This document shows positions 12,789 through 24,567 of a stretch of DNA of 64,000 bases, piece by piece. A model generated the notes under the pieces. That model ran no database searches, was not told where the DNA came from, and saw nothing but the letters and a program-made list of their open reading frames with translations. The stretch is taken from NCBI GenBank assembly GCA_013399895.1, contig VXBA01002171.1, positions 345,868 through 409,867 of the forward strand. Direction: 5' to 3'. Each line of letters begins with the position of its first letter. The stretch's first letter is position 1. The translations under genes were made by a program, and so were the position numbers. The stretch comes from Serilophus lunatus. Lineage: Eukaryota; Chordata; Aves; Passeriformes; Eurylaimidae.

Positions 12789-13652
12789 AAATCACCAGGA
12801 GAGACGGATTAATTTCAGTTTCTTGACAGAATGCTTGTATGGTATTTCTTAATGAAGGGTATCAAGAGCAGCTTGTATTGCTGGTCTGAGGAGCGCAGAT
12901 CTGTAGCAGAGCTCTTACCAAATCCATAAATGCATTAGAGGACACAGAGAGGAGTCAATGGAGTCAGAGTAGTTTGCTAGGAAGGGCTGCGACTGGGCAT
13001 TTTGCCTGGGATGGCAAACTGAGGATTAAGGGCTTTATGAGACATGTGAACTCCACTCAAATGCAAACATAAGCATGATTAAAATTTAGCAAACTATGAT
13101 GTACAAGCCCTTGGGCAAAATCCAGTAGACACAGCTGTATTTATGGGCTGATACAAAGAACTGTTAGACTTAACAGTAATTCAGCAACATGGAGAACAGA
13201 GAGGAGCTTGAGATTTCTTTGTGATACAAATCTCAATCTAAGGCAACACATCTTTCTCCTAACTGCTCCCTTCAGCAGCTTTGGCCACACAGTCTCTATG
13301 TGGAAGGAACCCTTTTCCCTATGGATCAACGCATTAGCAGATATAATTAAACTTATAGGAGAATGTGTGTCTACACAACTACTTAGGTCATTTTAAGATG
13401 TTGGCTGAAGGCTGCATTTCAATGGTCTACGCTGATAATGAGAACAAAAGACATTTGGAAACATTAAGAAAGACTAATGGAGAAGAAGGCACCGCTTTGT
13501 AGAACAGCTACAGAGAACCACATATAATGAAACACCTCACCAGTAGCAGAAGCACTAAAATAACTGGAAATGAGGTGTTGTTATCACCCAAGAAAAGCAG
13601 AACTGCTGCTTCTGGTTTTTTGCAGCAAGAAGAAAACTGTAACTTCAGTCTC

Positions 13653-13670
13653 GGGGGAGGGGAGGAGGGG
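13653..13670 (+). repeat. G-rich tract, partial G-quadruplex pattern
   Basis: The runs are GGGGG, GGGG, GG and GGGG with single A spacers. Only three runs reach three G, so this fits a two-tetrad or bulged quadruplex rather than the canonical four-run pattern. Confidence 0.5.
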
Positions 13671-16119
13671 AGAACAAAAACAATGGAGACACACTGGTTA
13701 TGAAACCTTCCCTTTATTTTCTCCAAGTGAATCAACTTTATGCTCTAGGGAAAGGCAAGAAACACACCTGGGAATGATCACGGGCCTTTGCGACAGCAGA
13801 TTATGAGCTACTTCTACCCTAAAGAAAACCATAAAGAAAACCACAGTCACCTTGTTCTGAATCGATGGCAATACAACAACCTCAGCGCTGCTGGTGTGAA
13901 AAATGAAAGATCTCTTAGTACCATCCTTTAGAAACAGTTGCCTCGCTGCTACAGCAGTGTTGAGCTATGTTGTTCTCAGGGGTTTTATGGTTTCTCATCT
14001 AAATGAAGAAAAGTGCTTTTGGACAGGCCACTAAGGACAGTGACATCCTTTTTTGAAAATTACAAATCCCACTAAAATTTGGCATTTGAAATCCCATTGA
14101 GTACCATGAGCTGAATAGGGATGTGACTGATCTCTGCTTCACCTCTCCATAGGATCCCTTGACTGTCAGCTGTCCTGAGAAGCTCAGTATTTTAGGAAGC
14201 AACATATGAAGAAGTAATTCATGCATCCCAAATCAACAAGTCTCTGCACTAAACCCTGGTCCATTCCCTTGACTCCCTTTGACATTTGTTCTTCCTGTAT
14301 CTGAATTTGCACAACTGATAACGGCTGCTAGTCAGGCTTGTGCTCTGGCCTGAAGAGTAAATTATTGCATGACAACTAGTTAAAAACAGGTTCCCATTAG
14401 TCTAAGCAGCAATGTGGCACATCTGCCTTACATGTGCTCTCCAGAAAGTGAACTTGATGCTTCTTTTCCCTATCTGACTGAGGAATAAAATCAGGAAAAG
14501 GACTATTATTCTAATGTGGATACTAACACTCTTCAGCATGTCAGTGTACTGCAGGGCCTGAACACAACCACAGGTAAAGAGCAGAGTAAAAGAGTCATCC
14601 TGGCAGTAACTCTGCCTCCTGCTGAGCCTCAGACAAGAGCAGACATTGACCTGTGCCGGAGTGGCACTGGAAGGCAGCTTTTTTCCTGAGATAGAGAGCA
14701 GTGAAACACTGGATTACATGGTTGTCATCACTGCTTATTGGCTTTTGTTCTTTCCACACCACCAGGCAGCAGTGGTGGGGTGCCACGGTGCTGTGCTTGG
14801 ATTGCTGAGAAAAAGCTCATTGTTTGGTACTGCAAAAAGACTTTGAAAATAGCAAAACAAACAAACAAAAAGTAGTTAAAAAAAAAAAAGTAAAGCAGCT
14901 TTCCTCTTGGAGCATCAGGAGCAAGGAGCATCGCTGCTGACAATGACGGCAAACAAACACTGGAAATATTTTGCAATTAAAGTAATAATATTTAGGAATA
15001 GATTCAAATTACCTTTCTGGTACCACTTACAATTCTCTTGGAGCCAGTGTTGTGTTCATGGAATAAGACCTTTTTCTACACCAGTAAAAATATCTGAAAG
15101 TATCAGCAGTAAAGGTCATATTCTCACATTCCCGTTTACATAGATTAGCGCACGTGCCAGTAGAAGCTTTAAATCTTGTAATGAGGTTTCTCACAGGGTA
15201 AGGAAAATCCAGACAAAAATATGATTAGCAAAATCTACCCTTAGTATACTATGAAAATACTTGTGATATTTGATTTATGTGGCATTCACTAACTAGGGCT
15301 TATCTTGGTATTATTCTCCACTTCTGGTAGGTGAAAATCTCAGGCTAAAGACTTCACAGGAAAGCAGAGGGCTGTGTAATTTTTCAAGAATATACATAAT
15401 TTTTCTCACTGCAAATAATTTATATGTTCCAAAGCAGAGTACAGTGCAGTCTGGCACAAGCAGAAATTCAGAGGAAGCAACAGTAATGACAAAACTATAC
15501 TAACAAATAGGAATTATGCCAAACAGTTAAAACCCAGATGGAGAAAAGATGAAGTAACATTTTTGCCTTTTTGTAATTATGACATCTCACACCTCTTCCA
15601 CCTGAAACTTCTACTAAAACACCTTCCCGAGTAAGTACATTTCACTGCTTAGGTGAAGTTTGCAGCCACATGCAATGAGAAGTTGATCTAACCACACAGA
15701 GTGGTCTGGGGGCTCTGTGTTCCACAATGTGATCAATGTAAAAACTGGCTCAGTTACAAGTGAGATATTATTTTATCTGCACCAGGGTTCTCAGACCATC
15801 AGCTCAATTCACCACGCTTCTGGATTGTCCTCAAGCCCCACCTAGGGCTCTCACTATACCTCATTTTTCTAGAAAGAAGACATGTTGCTCTAATATACAT
15901 AATTATGACTGTGTCTTGTGTACAAGCACTTCATCATGCAGCATTTATAGGGTCTCATTCTGCTTTTGCTTCTTATTTTATTGTATTCATCTGTGTGTTG
16001 TTTTTTAAATATTTTTAACAAGCTTCTGAGGACGACTTATTTGCATGGGAAACAAAGCCAAAGGGACTCCCTGTCCAGTTTCAGTGGGAGACAGATGGCC
16101 ACACTTTAGCTGTTTCCCA

Positions 16120-16159
16120 ATAATACTACTATAATACTACTACTAATAATAATAATACA
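16120..16159. repeat. Imperfect AAT/ACT trinucleotide microsatellite
   Basis: Alternating ATA/CTA units pass into a short pure AAT run. Typical degenerate microsatellite. Confidence 0.9.
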
Positions 16160-16907
16160 AAATCCCACAAATAATAACAAAAAAGCAAAAACACACCAAA
16201 AAAAGCCCCAGTTGCAAGTCAAAATACATTGAGACAGACATGTCAGTTGGTGCAGAGTCCTAGTTCTAATGATTTCAGGAAAGCAGGCAAATTTATACGG
16301 GTGAGCTGCTGCCCCAACTCTTTTGCAACCTCATTTATGGAGCCTTGCAACAGCTAATGTTATTTAAAGCATTTCTTAAATCTAGAGACTGCACCAGAAC
16401 CCAAGCTTGGGCAATTTTTGTGTTGGCTTTTTCTTAAGGTTGAATTTGTTATATATCTGGTGCATGGGTTTTTTATTTCTTAGAGGTAAGCAAAAGTTAA
16501 ATTCAAACAGAACAAATACTAAAGAAAAGAAATCTCAAAAAATATGTTCCTAACTCTCTCTGAAACTTTAACAAAACACAGAGTGCTGAAGCTGGCAAAG
16601 TGCTGCCTCAGTGAAAATCAGAGGAAATTTCAATACCATTAGCAAGGCTGGAAAGGGGGCAAGGATGGAGCAACAGGATCATTCCTTCTTTGAAGAAAGG
16701 AAGAGAATTTTTCTCCCATGTTTCACAAATTTCCTTCTTGTCCAGGTCCTTGTGCGGTACAAATGGGATATGTAAAAGTAGATGTTTTGCTTAATCTTTG
16801 CAGCTTCTTAAATACAATCAATACTTAAACACAAATGAACAATGAATACGAAAGGCAGCATTTGAAAACTGATCAGCTGAAATGCATAAGATCTGCAGGA
16901 AAACATG

Positions 16908-17094
16908 TTAGGTTCTTCATCCACAGTGGTTGGGCACTGGAACAGGCTCCCCATGGAAGTAGCCACAGGTCCAAGCCTGCCAGAGCTCAAGAAGTATATG
17001 ATGGGATTCTTGGAATTGTCCTGTGCAGGGCCAGGAGCTGGACTTGATGATCCCTGTGGGTCTCTTCCAACTCAAGATATTTCATGATTCCATG
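16908..17094 (+). mobile_element. CR1 LINE 3' end
   Basis: Sense-strand CR1 landmarks appear in order: GTGGTTGGGCACTGGAACAG near 16926, GGCTCCCCATGGAAGT, CAAGCCTGCCAGAG, CTGTGCAGGGCCAGGAGCTG, ACTTGATGATCC near 17042, and GGGTCTCTTCCAACTC near 17058. The end is ATTTCATGATTCCATG at 17079-17094, a mutated form of the CR1 terminal ATTCTATGATTCTATG. The middle is shorter than full CR1 3' UTRs, so an internal deletion is likely. Two short open frames across it are CR1 readthrough, not genes. Inactive remnant. Confidence 0.95.
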
Positions 17095-18069
17095 TTCAGA
17101 TTGCTCTGCCTGTGAGCTCTCCTGCAGGGGCAACGCTTATAATGAGATTCAAAGTTCCCCTGGCACTGATTGACTTTTTGTCTTTTGTTTTGTTTTTACC
17201 TATTCCTCATTGCACAGAAGCCTTTGCAGTGGAGTACTCTTCAAGGATTGGGGATCAAGGTGTTAAACACAATTAAATAGAATATGAAATCTACTACTAG
17301 GAGTACACTTTAAACACATTGTAATAGATTGAAAGATAAACTTGCTCTTTCCCCTGCCTGATATCTTTTTCACTCAGAACATTAAGTTAAATTGATGGAA
17401 AACAATGCTCCTTTCTCCTCTAAAAATACACAGAGCATAATAAAAAATGTAATGTGCAATCAGCCCTTGATGCTTTTAAGGTAGTTGCAGGAACTGATAC
17501 TGCCCCAGAGCAGCAATGAGTTTCTGAGTTCCACACATGGTAAGAGCAACTGAAACAAGGGATGCATGGAAAATCCATTAGCAGAAACCTACATGGACAC
17601 AAAACATTTTGCTTTTTGACAGATCTCCGGAGGTCCAAGCACAGCATGTTAATGTTTATGATAGAAGTCAGTCCGTCTCCAAGCTGGTTATTTTGTTTTG
17701 GTAAAAGAATATGAGATGTTAGAATAATTACTGGTATTTTTACTGAGTAGCTCTTCTTAGGAGCTTCTCTGGAATGTAGCTGGTTTTAATTTGTGGAACG
17801 AGGGTGGGCATAGCTTCACATTTATAAAACTCCAATTGAGAGCATTTCCCTCACAGAGAACAATAACACAACATTTATTTCTTAGAAGTTTTTAAATTGG
17901 ATGTTTTGATTTTAGTTGGCAAATTTCTGGATTTTTTTTCCCGGGTCCTCTGCTTTTCCAGTGTGACTAAATCCAAAATGTTTCTACCATTAAGATGACA
18001 GATGACACGGCCCAAAGGCAAACACACAGGATCATCTGTCAGGTGCTTGGCTCTGCTGTGGTTTACTGA
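17095..18069. other. Non-coding sequence, no gene seen
   Basis: Unique sequence between a CR1 and a MIR copy. It contains an 8-bp CTCCGGAG palindrome near 17625. No open frame above about 75 codons. Confidence 0.65.
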
Positions 18070-18205
18070 GTGCTTTGCCAGCAAATCTTAGTACCTTTGT
18101 GTGCTTGTGTTTCCTTACCTGTAAAACTGAAATAGTGACACATGCCCTCTTTGTTATAAGCCTTGACATCTCTTCTATATAAAAGTGTTACACAGCATTA
18201 GAATA
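18070..18205 (+). mobile_element. MIR-type SINE, 3' half
   Basis: The order is TTTGCCAGCAAATCTTAGTAC, CTTTGTGTGCTTGTGTTTCC, TTACCTGTAAAACTGAAATA, CCTCTTTGTTATAAG, then TTGACATCTCTTCTATATAA. This tracks the MIR core and tail: GGGCAAGTCACTTA, CTCTGTGCCTCAGTTTCC, TCATCTGTAAAATGG, then a CTTTGAGATCT...TATATAA tail. The tRNA-derived 5' head is absent or unrecognisable. Old and inactive. Confidence 0.7.
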
Positions 18206-19371
18206 CAACTGTAAATACTTAGATAACCCTATCTCACTACATGGAAAAGAGAGTTGGTCGGAGGAGAAATAGCAACCTTTGTCTCAAGGGACCTGGGGTT
18301 GGTTTTGGTTTCTAGTGTCTATTCATTTCTTTTTACCTTCCAGAATTGCCTGAAACATCTGCTGAATTGGCACAATGTGAATGAAGAGATTCCACCTCAT
18401 CCTAATTTTGTTCTGATGCAAAACTGTCAATGTCTGGTGTTTTCAAAGGCAACAATTTTTTCTGAGTGCAGTGCCAGGAATAATCTCCTGCTCTTTGACT
18501 CAATCTGCAAGCCCACAGGGTTATGTATTTATTTACTTATTTATTCTGATGTCTCCAAAATAGCAATGCATGTTGCTCTACCAGACTGCATGCTGTAAAA
18601 CAGTGGAAGCAAATAAACTGCAATTGTTAATGTTAATTGGTCTTACTTTACCATGTCATTTCCAATTTTTTTCAAAATGGAGATTAAAAAGGGTTGGAGA
18701 AAAAGCTGTGATTTTGTCATAAGCAATCCAGTTAGTAGAGCGAACTGAAGGGATTTGATTGTTCAAGCTCTGCACAACCAACGAACCGCACAAATTCACA
18801 TTAATCTGTCTGTCCACACCCCCCTCAGCCTTGTCTGCACAGACTGAGGCTTCTACATGCAGTAATCACAGAGATCTCTGAGTGTGCAGACGGGCTACAC
18901 TGGCCTGCACACTTTGTACCACTCACCCACTGCTCAGACCTCTGGAAGTGTAGGCACCGAAATGTCAATAAGCACATAACCCCCTGAGGCCTCAGGTGAA
19001 CTGCTCAGGCCAGACAGTGAAGACAATTCTGACTTTTCACCTGTAGTTCACGTGGGGTTAGCCCTGTGAAAAATTCCCAATAAAGAAACCCAGGATGCAC
19101 AGTATTTTGCCGACTTGAGAAGCTCATAAGACCTAAAGAACAGTTCAGCTCACCCACCCTCCAGGACAAAGGCAGAACTGCATCCCCACAGCACTGCGCT
19201 GAGTGTGGTCCCCAAACTGATTTTAAAAGACCCAAAGGAGAATATTCCAGCCTAAATGATCTCATTCATTCAGGATGTTTTCACTAATATCCTGCTTCAA
19301 TTTTCCAGTTGATAGTTTCATTTGTATTATTCTTAGCAAGCCCTTAATAAAACCCTGTATTGTTTTTTTCT

Positions 19372-19385
19372 AACACCATGGTGTT
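19372..19385. repeat. 14-bp perfect palindrome AACACCATGGTGTT
   Basis: Self-complementary over 14 bp with no spacer. Could be a dyad protein-binding site or chance. Confidence 0.95.
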
Positions 19386-19940
19386 TATGCTTTTCACATT
19401 CCTGCTCACAGTCATATCCTTGAATCCTCAGTTTCAGGAGTTCTCAGAGACTGAGCCACTGCCACTTGGATGCACATAAACACATCCACACATGGACACA
19501 TAAAATTGCCAATTTTCTCTGAATTTCCACCCAATCTTGTCTGAGGCTCCCAAAACTCAGTATACTGCCCTGAGAGAAGTTAACATTCCAGTCAAAAAGT
19601 CCTGCCTCCTGCCCATCCAGTTTGGGACTTTCTTGATGCCATGTCATAGCACCACAAATTCATATTTCATTTTCTATCTTTTATCACCTCAAGTCTCGGT
19701 CAGCACAATATTCCTCTAGGCTGCTACCATAAAATGAAGTTTTCTTCATGTATTGGCTTCTCATTTTTCATATTGTAAGGCATTAGGCTGTTTCCTGTTC
19801 ACATGCCCATCCTCTGTTGGTCTGTTTGGACATATCTGGCTGTCCACTCCATTTCCTAAGTGACTGACATCTAAAGATTTTGTTAGCTCGTCCTGCTTTC
19901 AGATCATTACCCATAGGTAGGAATCAACATAAATCCCATC

Positions 19941-19950
19941 TTGGCGCCAA
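19941..19950. promoter_or_regulatory. Palindromic E2F-like site TTGGCGCCAA
   Basis: A 10-bp perfect palindrome with a central GGCGCC and two CpGs in CpG-poor surroundings. It matches the palindromic E2F core (TTSGCGCC). It is also two NF1 half-sites without the usual 5-nt spacer, so NF1 is less likely. No promoter features surround it, so function is uncertain. Confidence 0.25.
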
Positions 19951-21910
19951 CCACTGCTAAACACCTCCCCAAAACACGGTACATTGCTGCTAATAATTAT
20001 CTTCACTCAGTTTGCAGTCCTTACAACACATTGTTTATAACCAAACAAATGTGCAAACTTGTTTTGCAAGCAAGAATGTCACGAGAAACCACATCAAATG
20101 CATTACTAAAATCATCAGTAGATCCAGCAAATTGCCTTCTATTCATTGATTTTGTAATTCTGTTTTCTAAAAGAACTTTGGAAGATCTATTTTCTATTCT
20201 TTCTTCCTTACTAAGGCTCCTTTTTTCCTTTTCATGTAAAAAAATTTCCAGAGTTGCTCCCTTTTTCCATTTCCTGCATTCCTACTGAGACATTCATTAA
20301 TTTTTTTTTAACTATTAATTAGCTATAAAGACAATATTTGCCATAGTTTACCGTGCATCACAAAAGCAAATCATAAAGTCAATGTTTGTTACAGCTGTGG
20401 AGCAGATACGGACTCTGAATGCTGAGACTTTTGTTCTCCCTGTGTAAGACAAGTCCAAATTTTTAGGGAAATATATATACCAACAGGTACCAAAGTGTGA
20501 CACCTGAAATACCTAAATATTTGTCTTTTGGGGTGAACAGGATTTACCTGTAATATCCCAGCGAGATGTGCTCTTGCTGATGGCTGCAAGTCATGTCCAA
20601 GAGCAGTTTCAGGCTTAGATCCTGACCTTGGAGCTGAGATGCAGCATCTCTAGAATTGAATAAGGCTTCTGGCACAGATGAGATCAAAAACAGATACCAC
20701 AAGGGCACCTTGAGTTTTCTAGGTAGCAGGCACCGCAATCATACTGGGAGAAAGACTGAATTATTCACAGCTGGAAATCTTTTGGCCACATATGCAGAGC
20801 AGGAGACTAAAAAATCCCCAAATGACAATGTGACTGCAGGAGCAGAACAATCACAGATTGCTCACACATATAATTCAAGACCACACATTTTGCCCTACTT
20901 GATGCAAAAAGAAAACTTGTCAATACAGAAGAGGACACTAAGTCTGGAAATGGGTAAAAAAAAGATTATATACTCTGTTAGACAAGATTCAAGCTCCCAA
21001 AGCCACTAACAGTAAAATTTACTGCCCCTTTGAAATATACAGGACTCTGTCTAGAAATCAATTATGGGGAAATGGAAAAGGGATATGCAGAGACAGCACG
21101 ATCACATGGCAAACATACGGAAATCAAATGGAATAGCTACTGGTTTTTAAGCTCCACAGGAACAATGAATTGAAGATGGGTGAGAGACCCCTTTCTGACC
21201 CCGTTTATTTCACCAAACACTTCCCAGCCCTCATGGCACACAAAGCACTTTCTCTGTTCTTCAGATAGCCTCCACTTTTAACCCCTACAAAGTCCCAGGC
21301 TGTTCCATAAGTTCTCTATTTTCCTGGGCAAAATCAAACAAAGAAGTAGCAGCTGAAAGACAACAGAAGCATTGGCATGCAATTTCCTAAAAAAAAAAAA
21401 GTCCCACAACCACCTCACCATCTACGCTGGGCTCTTCCTTACAGCTGGATGGCAAGAGCAGCATACGAGCATCACTGTGCACGCATACATCCAATGTGTT
21501 TATTTAACCACACAAAAGTAAAAGCCTGTTAAAATCACAACATATCTGAAGCCCAAGCGAAACATTTTAATTAAAGGAAACATATTTCCCTCATTAATAC
21601 ATTGTAAGATATATCAACGGCCATGACAGACTCCCGTGGCATGTTTGGGTTTTTTTCCTCTGTGTGCGAACATCTGTACATTTCCCCAGAAGCTGAATTT
21701 GACACATGTGATGCAGGAACAGAAATATCTTTTCAGTGGAAGTCTAAAGCAAACAGATGTGTCAAGCATCTGCCAACAAGTTACAAGGAAGTTACTCCTG
21801 CTCCAGGACATTACCAACTATGGACTTCTCCTTAGAAGAAAGCCAGGGTTTTGTGGAAAAGACAATTCCACACTATGAATTCTATTTCCAGTTGTATTGA
21901 AAATACACAC

Positions 21911-22578
21911 AGGAACACAGAATCATGAGGATGGAAGGGACCTTTGGAGATAGTCCAGTCCAATCCCCCTGTTAAAGCAGGGCCAATTACAGCAGGTTGC
22001 TCTGGAGCATGTCCAGTGGTGTTCTGAGTATCTCCAACATTGGAGTCTCCATGCACACTCTGGGTAACCTGCTCCAGCGATTGACCACCCCCATGTTGAA
22101 AAAAACCTCACTTTGTACTTAAACTGAATTTCCTATATTTCAACTTGTACAGCACCAAGAAGAGTCAGGCTCTGTCTCCTTTACTCACCACTATCTGATA
22201 TTGATACAAACTGGCAAGATATCCCTCGAGCCTTCTTTTCTGCAGTTTGAACAGTCTCAGCCCCCTTTACCTCTCCCCACGTGTCAGATTCTCCTGCACC
22301 TTAATTATTTCTGTAGCCCTTTACCAGAATGTCTCCAGTACCTCCAACCCTTGTTGTACTGGGAGCCCAAGTCTTTACACAGACCCTGGACGTGCCTCAC
22401 CAGTACTGAGCAGAGGTTAAGAAGCTCTTCTCTCAGCCTATTGACAATGTTCCTCCTAACACAGCCCAGGATGCTATTGGCCTTTGCTGCAGAGGCACAG
22501 ACCTGGCTCATGTTCAGCTTGTCACCCACCCAAAGCCCCATGTGAGACTTCTGGCTTTCGGGTAGCTCTGGCACACAG
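21911..22578 (-). mobile_element. CR1 LINE, ORF2 C-terminus plus 3' UTR
   Basis: The longest CR1 copy here, about 670 bp, on the minus strand. The left edge (AACACAGAATCATGAGGATG) is the antisense 3' terminus. It is followed by TCCAGTCCAATCCCCCTG near 21952-21969, AGCAGGTTGCTCTGGAGCATG near 21990, and CTCTGGGTAACCTGCTCCAG near 22059-22078. Further right, the minus strand enters the 3' end of ORF2 (see the pseudogene entry). The element is 5'-truncated near 22578, as is usual for CR1. Substitutions and at least one frame break show it is inactive. Confidence 0.95.
22195..22560 (-). pseudogene. Remnant of CR1 ORF2 (reverse transcriptase C-terminal region)
   Basis: Read on the minus strand, 22305-22574 is an open frame whose residues about 18-64 carry words typical of the end of CR1 ORF2: DKLNMSQVCASAAKAN, ILGCVRR, a VNRLREELL segment and LCSVLVR. 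CR1 proteins have DKLNMSQ.CA.AAKKAN.ILGCI.R and LYSALVRPHLEYC in the same order. Agreement fades after the QYNKG residues, where the matching nucleotides continue in a different frame towards 22200, so an indel has shifted it. The encoded part is only the stretch after the reverse transcriptase catalytic core; no catalytic motifs or endonuclease domain remain. It is a dead fragment, not a host gene. Confidence 0.85.
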
Positions 22579-22880
22579 GAACATTGTTTTCAAATCTGCA
22601 TATCTAAGCTCAGGCACATAAATCCATATTGGGCATCAAAATAAAAGCAGGCTTCTATTTCAAGGCACTGCACACCTACAGCTCCCAATGGAGAAAAGTG
22701 GAAGTGTTATGATTAAAGCCTTATTTCATGTTTCCAGGTTGCCTGCAGCAAAGCCTTCATCATCAAATTGTGTATAAACGGAGTCTCTGTAAGATGCTAC
22801 ATTTCAACTAAGCTCTAACAAGAACCACTCAAGAGAAAAGTGCATTTCCTTCCAGTTTATTCCTTTGGTTTCAACTGTGA

Positions 22881-22905
22881 TAACTTACAACCCTATTGTA
22901 AGTTA
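22881..22905. repeat. Perfect hairpin, 10-bp stem, 5-nt loop
   Basis: TAACTTACAA, loop CCCTA, then TTGTAAGTTA. The arms are exact reverse complements. Confidence 0.95.
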
Positions 22906-24542
22906 GATACCATGCAACACAGGGGCATGCAGCTCTAAGATAATTTATCCTAAATTAGTGATCTATATGGAAGAATAGGTAATGCTGCATTATACATGAG
23001 AGTATCAGTTTCTTTATGAACAGCCCCCCCCACTGCCATGTGCTGGGAGGGATGAATTAGACATGATGAACATAATAAAGCTAAGACATCTATGTTTAAG
23101 ATATCTTTTTAGAAAGCACTTGCCTGTCCCTGCACTTAGAATTGGTACCTGCATCCATTCCCTTATTAACCACCAAAGACCTTCATCATTCTTAAACTCT
23201 CATGTTAAGGCGGATAGCAAAAAAGAGAAAAATAAGATCTTACTGCTAAAGCCCAATTTCTGGTCCCTGGGGTGCCTAGTTTTACAAGATAGTTGCAGAA
23301 TGTAAATGCAGAAATGAGCACTAAAGAAATGCTTATGGATGAGGAAATAATATCATGAATTTTGTTATGTCAAGCGAGACTCTATTTACAAACAGACAAA
23401 AAGCTTCTTGGTATGTAAGTGAGGGAAGGCAAGACATTGTTCATTGTACAAATGAATGCAAAATATGATGAAAAACAACTGTAGGGCTCTCAAGAAGAAT
23501 AATGCATGTGCCATTATAATTTTGACACTGAGGACAGTAGTGCATTTATCAGTATTGAGTTGCAGAGAACCTGTGTCTACTCTTCATGAATCTTGTGAGA
23601 GGTTATGGACATAGTATGTTTTTGGGGTAGACCTTCGAAAGATCCTAGAGTTCCTCATCAATGTCTTGATCAAAGTCAGGACTTGAGTATATTAAGACAG
23701 GTTTGGTGGACAGGCACAAGACTCCCAGTTTGAAGGTGCCAGCTCTTGCTCCCTGCATGAGAGAGACTTTCCACATGCTCACATTGCCTTGAAAGCCATG
23801 GTGGAAAAGCCACAGGAAGGAGGCAGACAGCAGTCAGTACTCAGAGAGCAGCAGCAGCTCAAGAAGGTTATGGGGCAGCTCTTTGCACTGCAGACAAACA
23901 GGCAGAGAGTCTGCTTTGAGATCCCTGTTATTTTTCTCGCAGATGGTGGGATTGCCTCCTTCATTCCCTGGGTAATTGCAATGGGGCGTCCTACCAGATC
24001 TGTATTTTTCTTTCCATTTTCTTCCATAGTTAACCCTCAAATCAAAAAGTGAAACATTAGACAAGACTCTGGAAAGGTGAGCATTCAAAGCTGTCTAAGC
24101 ATTGAATTCCAGGGTAAAAACCTGGATTTCAAGACGTGACATAAAGCTGCAAGATTTGACAGCCAATGTCCAATCTGAGTTTAGAATCCAGGGCTTTAAA
24201 AATCCCAACCTGCTGAGTAACATGATGGGTTAGGGAGATGCCGCCATAGAACTCACAGAACTGGGGGAGTTGTGCTTTCTGGAATCAGTCAGTATAGCCT
24301 AAATCAAGTCTCTGGTGCCTTAAGGAAAGCTAAAGCCAGTTCTGTTCCATTGATTCTGTGTTCAAGAAAATTGTACCTTCCCACTGCCAAGGGGCAGCTG
24401 GTTTTGGAAGCTGAAAAACGTTTTCAGATGGAGGAAATCTCCAAGAAGGAATCAAAGTCAAATTGCTCTGGAGGACTACAGTGCCTTCACATCTGCTGTA
24501 CAACATGTACATGTATAGAGTTTAACTTTTCCAAGGTCATTG

Positions 24543-24567
24543 ATGGGATTTGGAAATCAAATCCCAT
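24543..24567. repeat. Perfect hairpin, 10-bp stem, 5-nt loop
   Basis: ATGGGATTTG, loop GAAAT, then CAAATCCCAT. The arms are exact reverse complements; as RNA, a G-U pair could extend each end. Confidence 0.95.

Larger units (their letters stand above)
11786..16119. other. Non-coding sequence with several inverted repeats
   Basis: No gene supported. Contains the hairpins at 12534 and 12742, a T16 tract and a G-rich tract listed separately. Open frames reach only about 87 codons. Confidence 0.65.
18206..21910. other. Non-coding sequence, no gene seen
   Basis: Open frames up to 117 codons (20656-21009 plus) and 115 codons (19941-20288 plus) without known domains. Contains two perfect palindromes listed separately (19372, 19941). 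Otherwise unremarkable. Confidence 0.65.

Noticed and set aside
12990..13060. Possible antisense MIR (GGCAAACTGAGGATTAAGG)
   Set aside because: Only one short word fits and the flanks do not continue the MIR order.
13653..13670. Canonical four-run G-quadruplex
   Set aside because: Only three runs have three or more G; kept only as a weak partial pattern.
16835..17087. Overlapping 70- and 60-codon plus-strand frames
   Set aside because: They are largely translations of the CR1 3' region, which is non-coding.
22201..22545. 114-codon plus-strand frame
   Set aside because: It is antisense to the CR1 ORF2 remnant and 3' region.
23789..24052. Overlapping plus- and minus-strand frames of 82-87 codons as an exon
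   Set aside because: Frames are open on both strands, with no splice-bounded exon or recognisable protein similarity.
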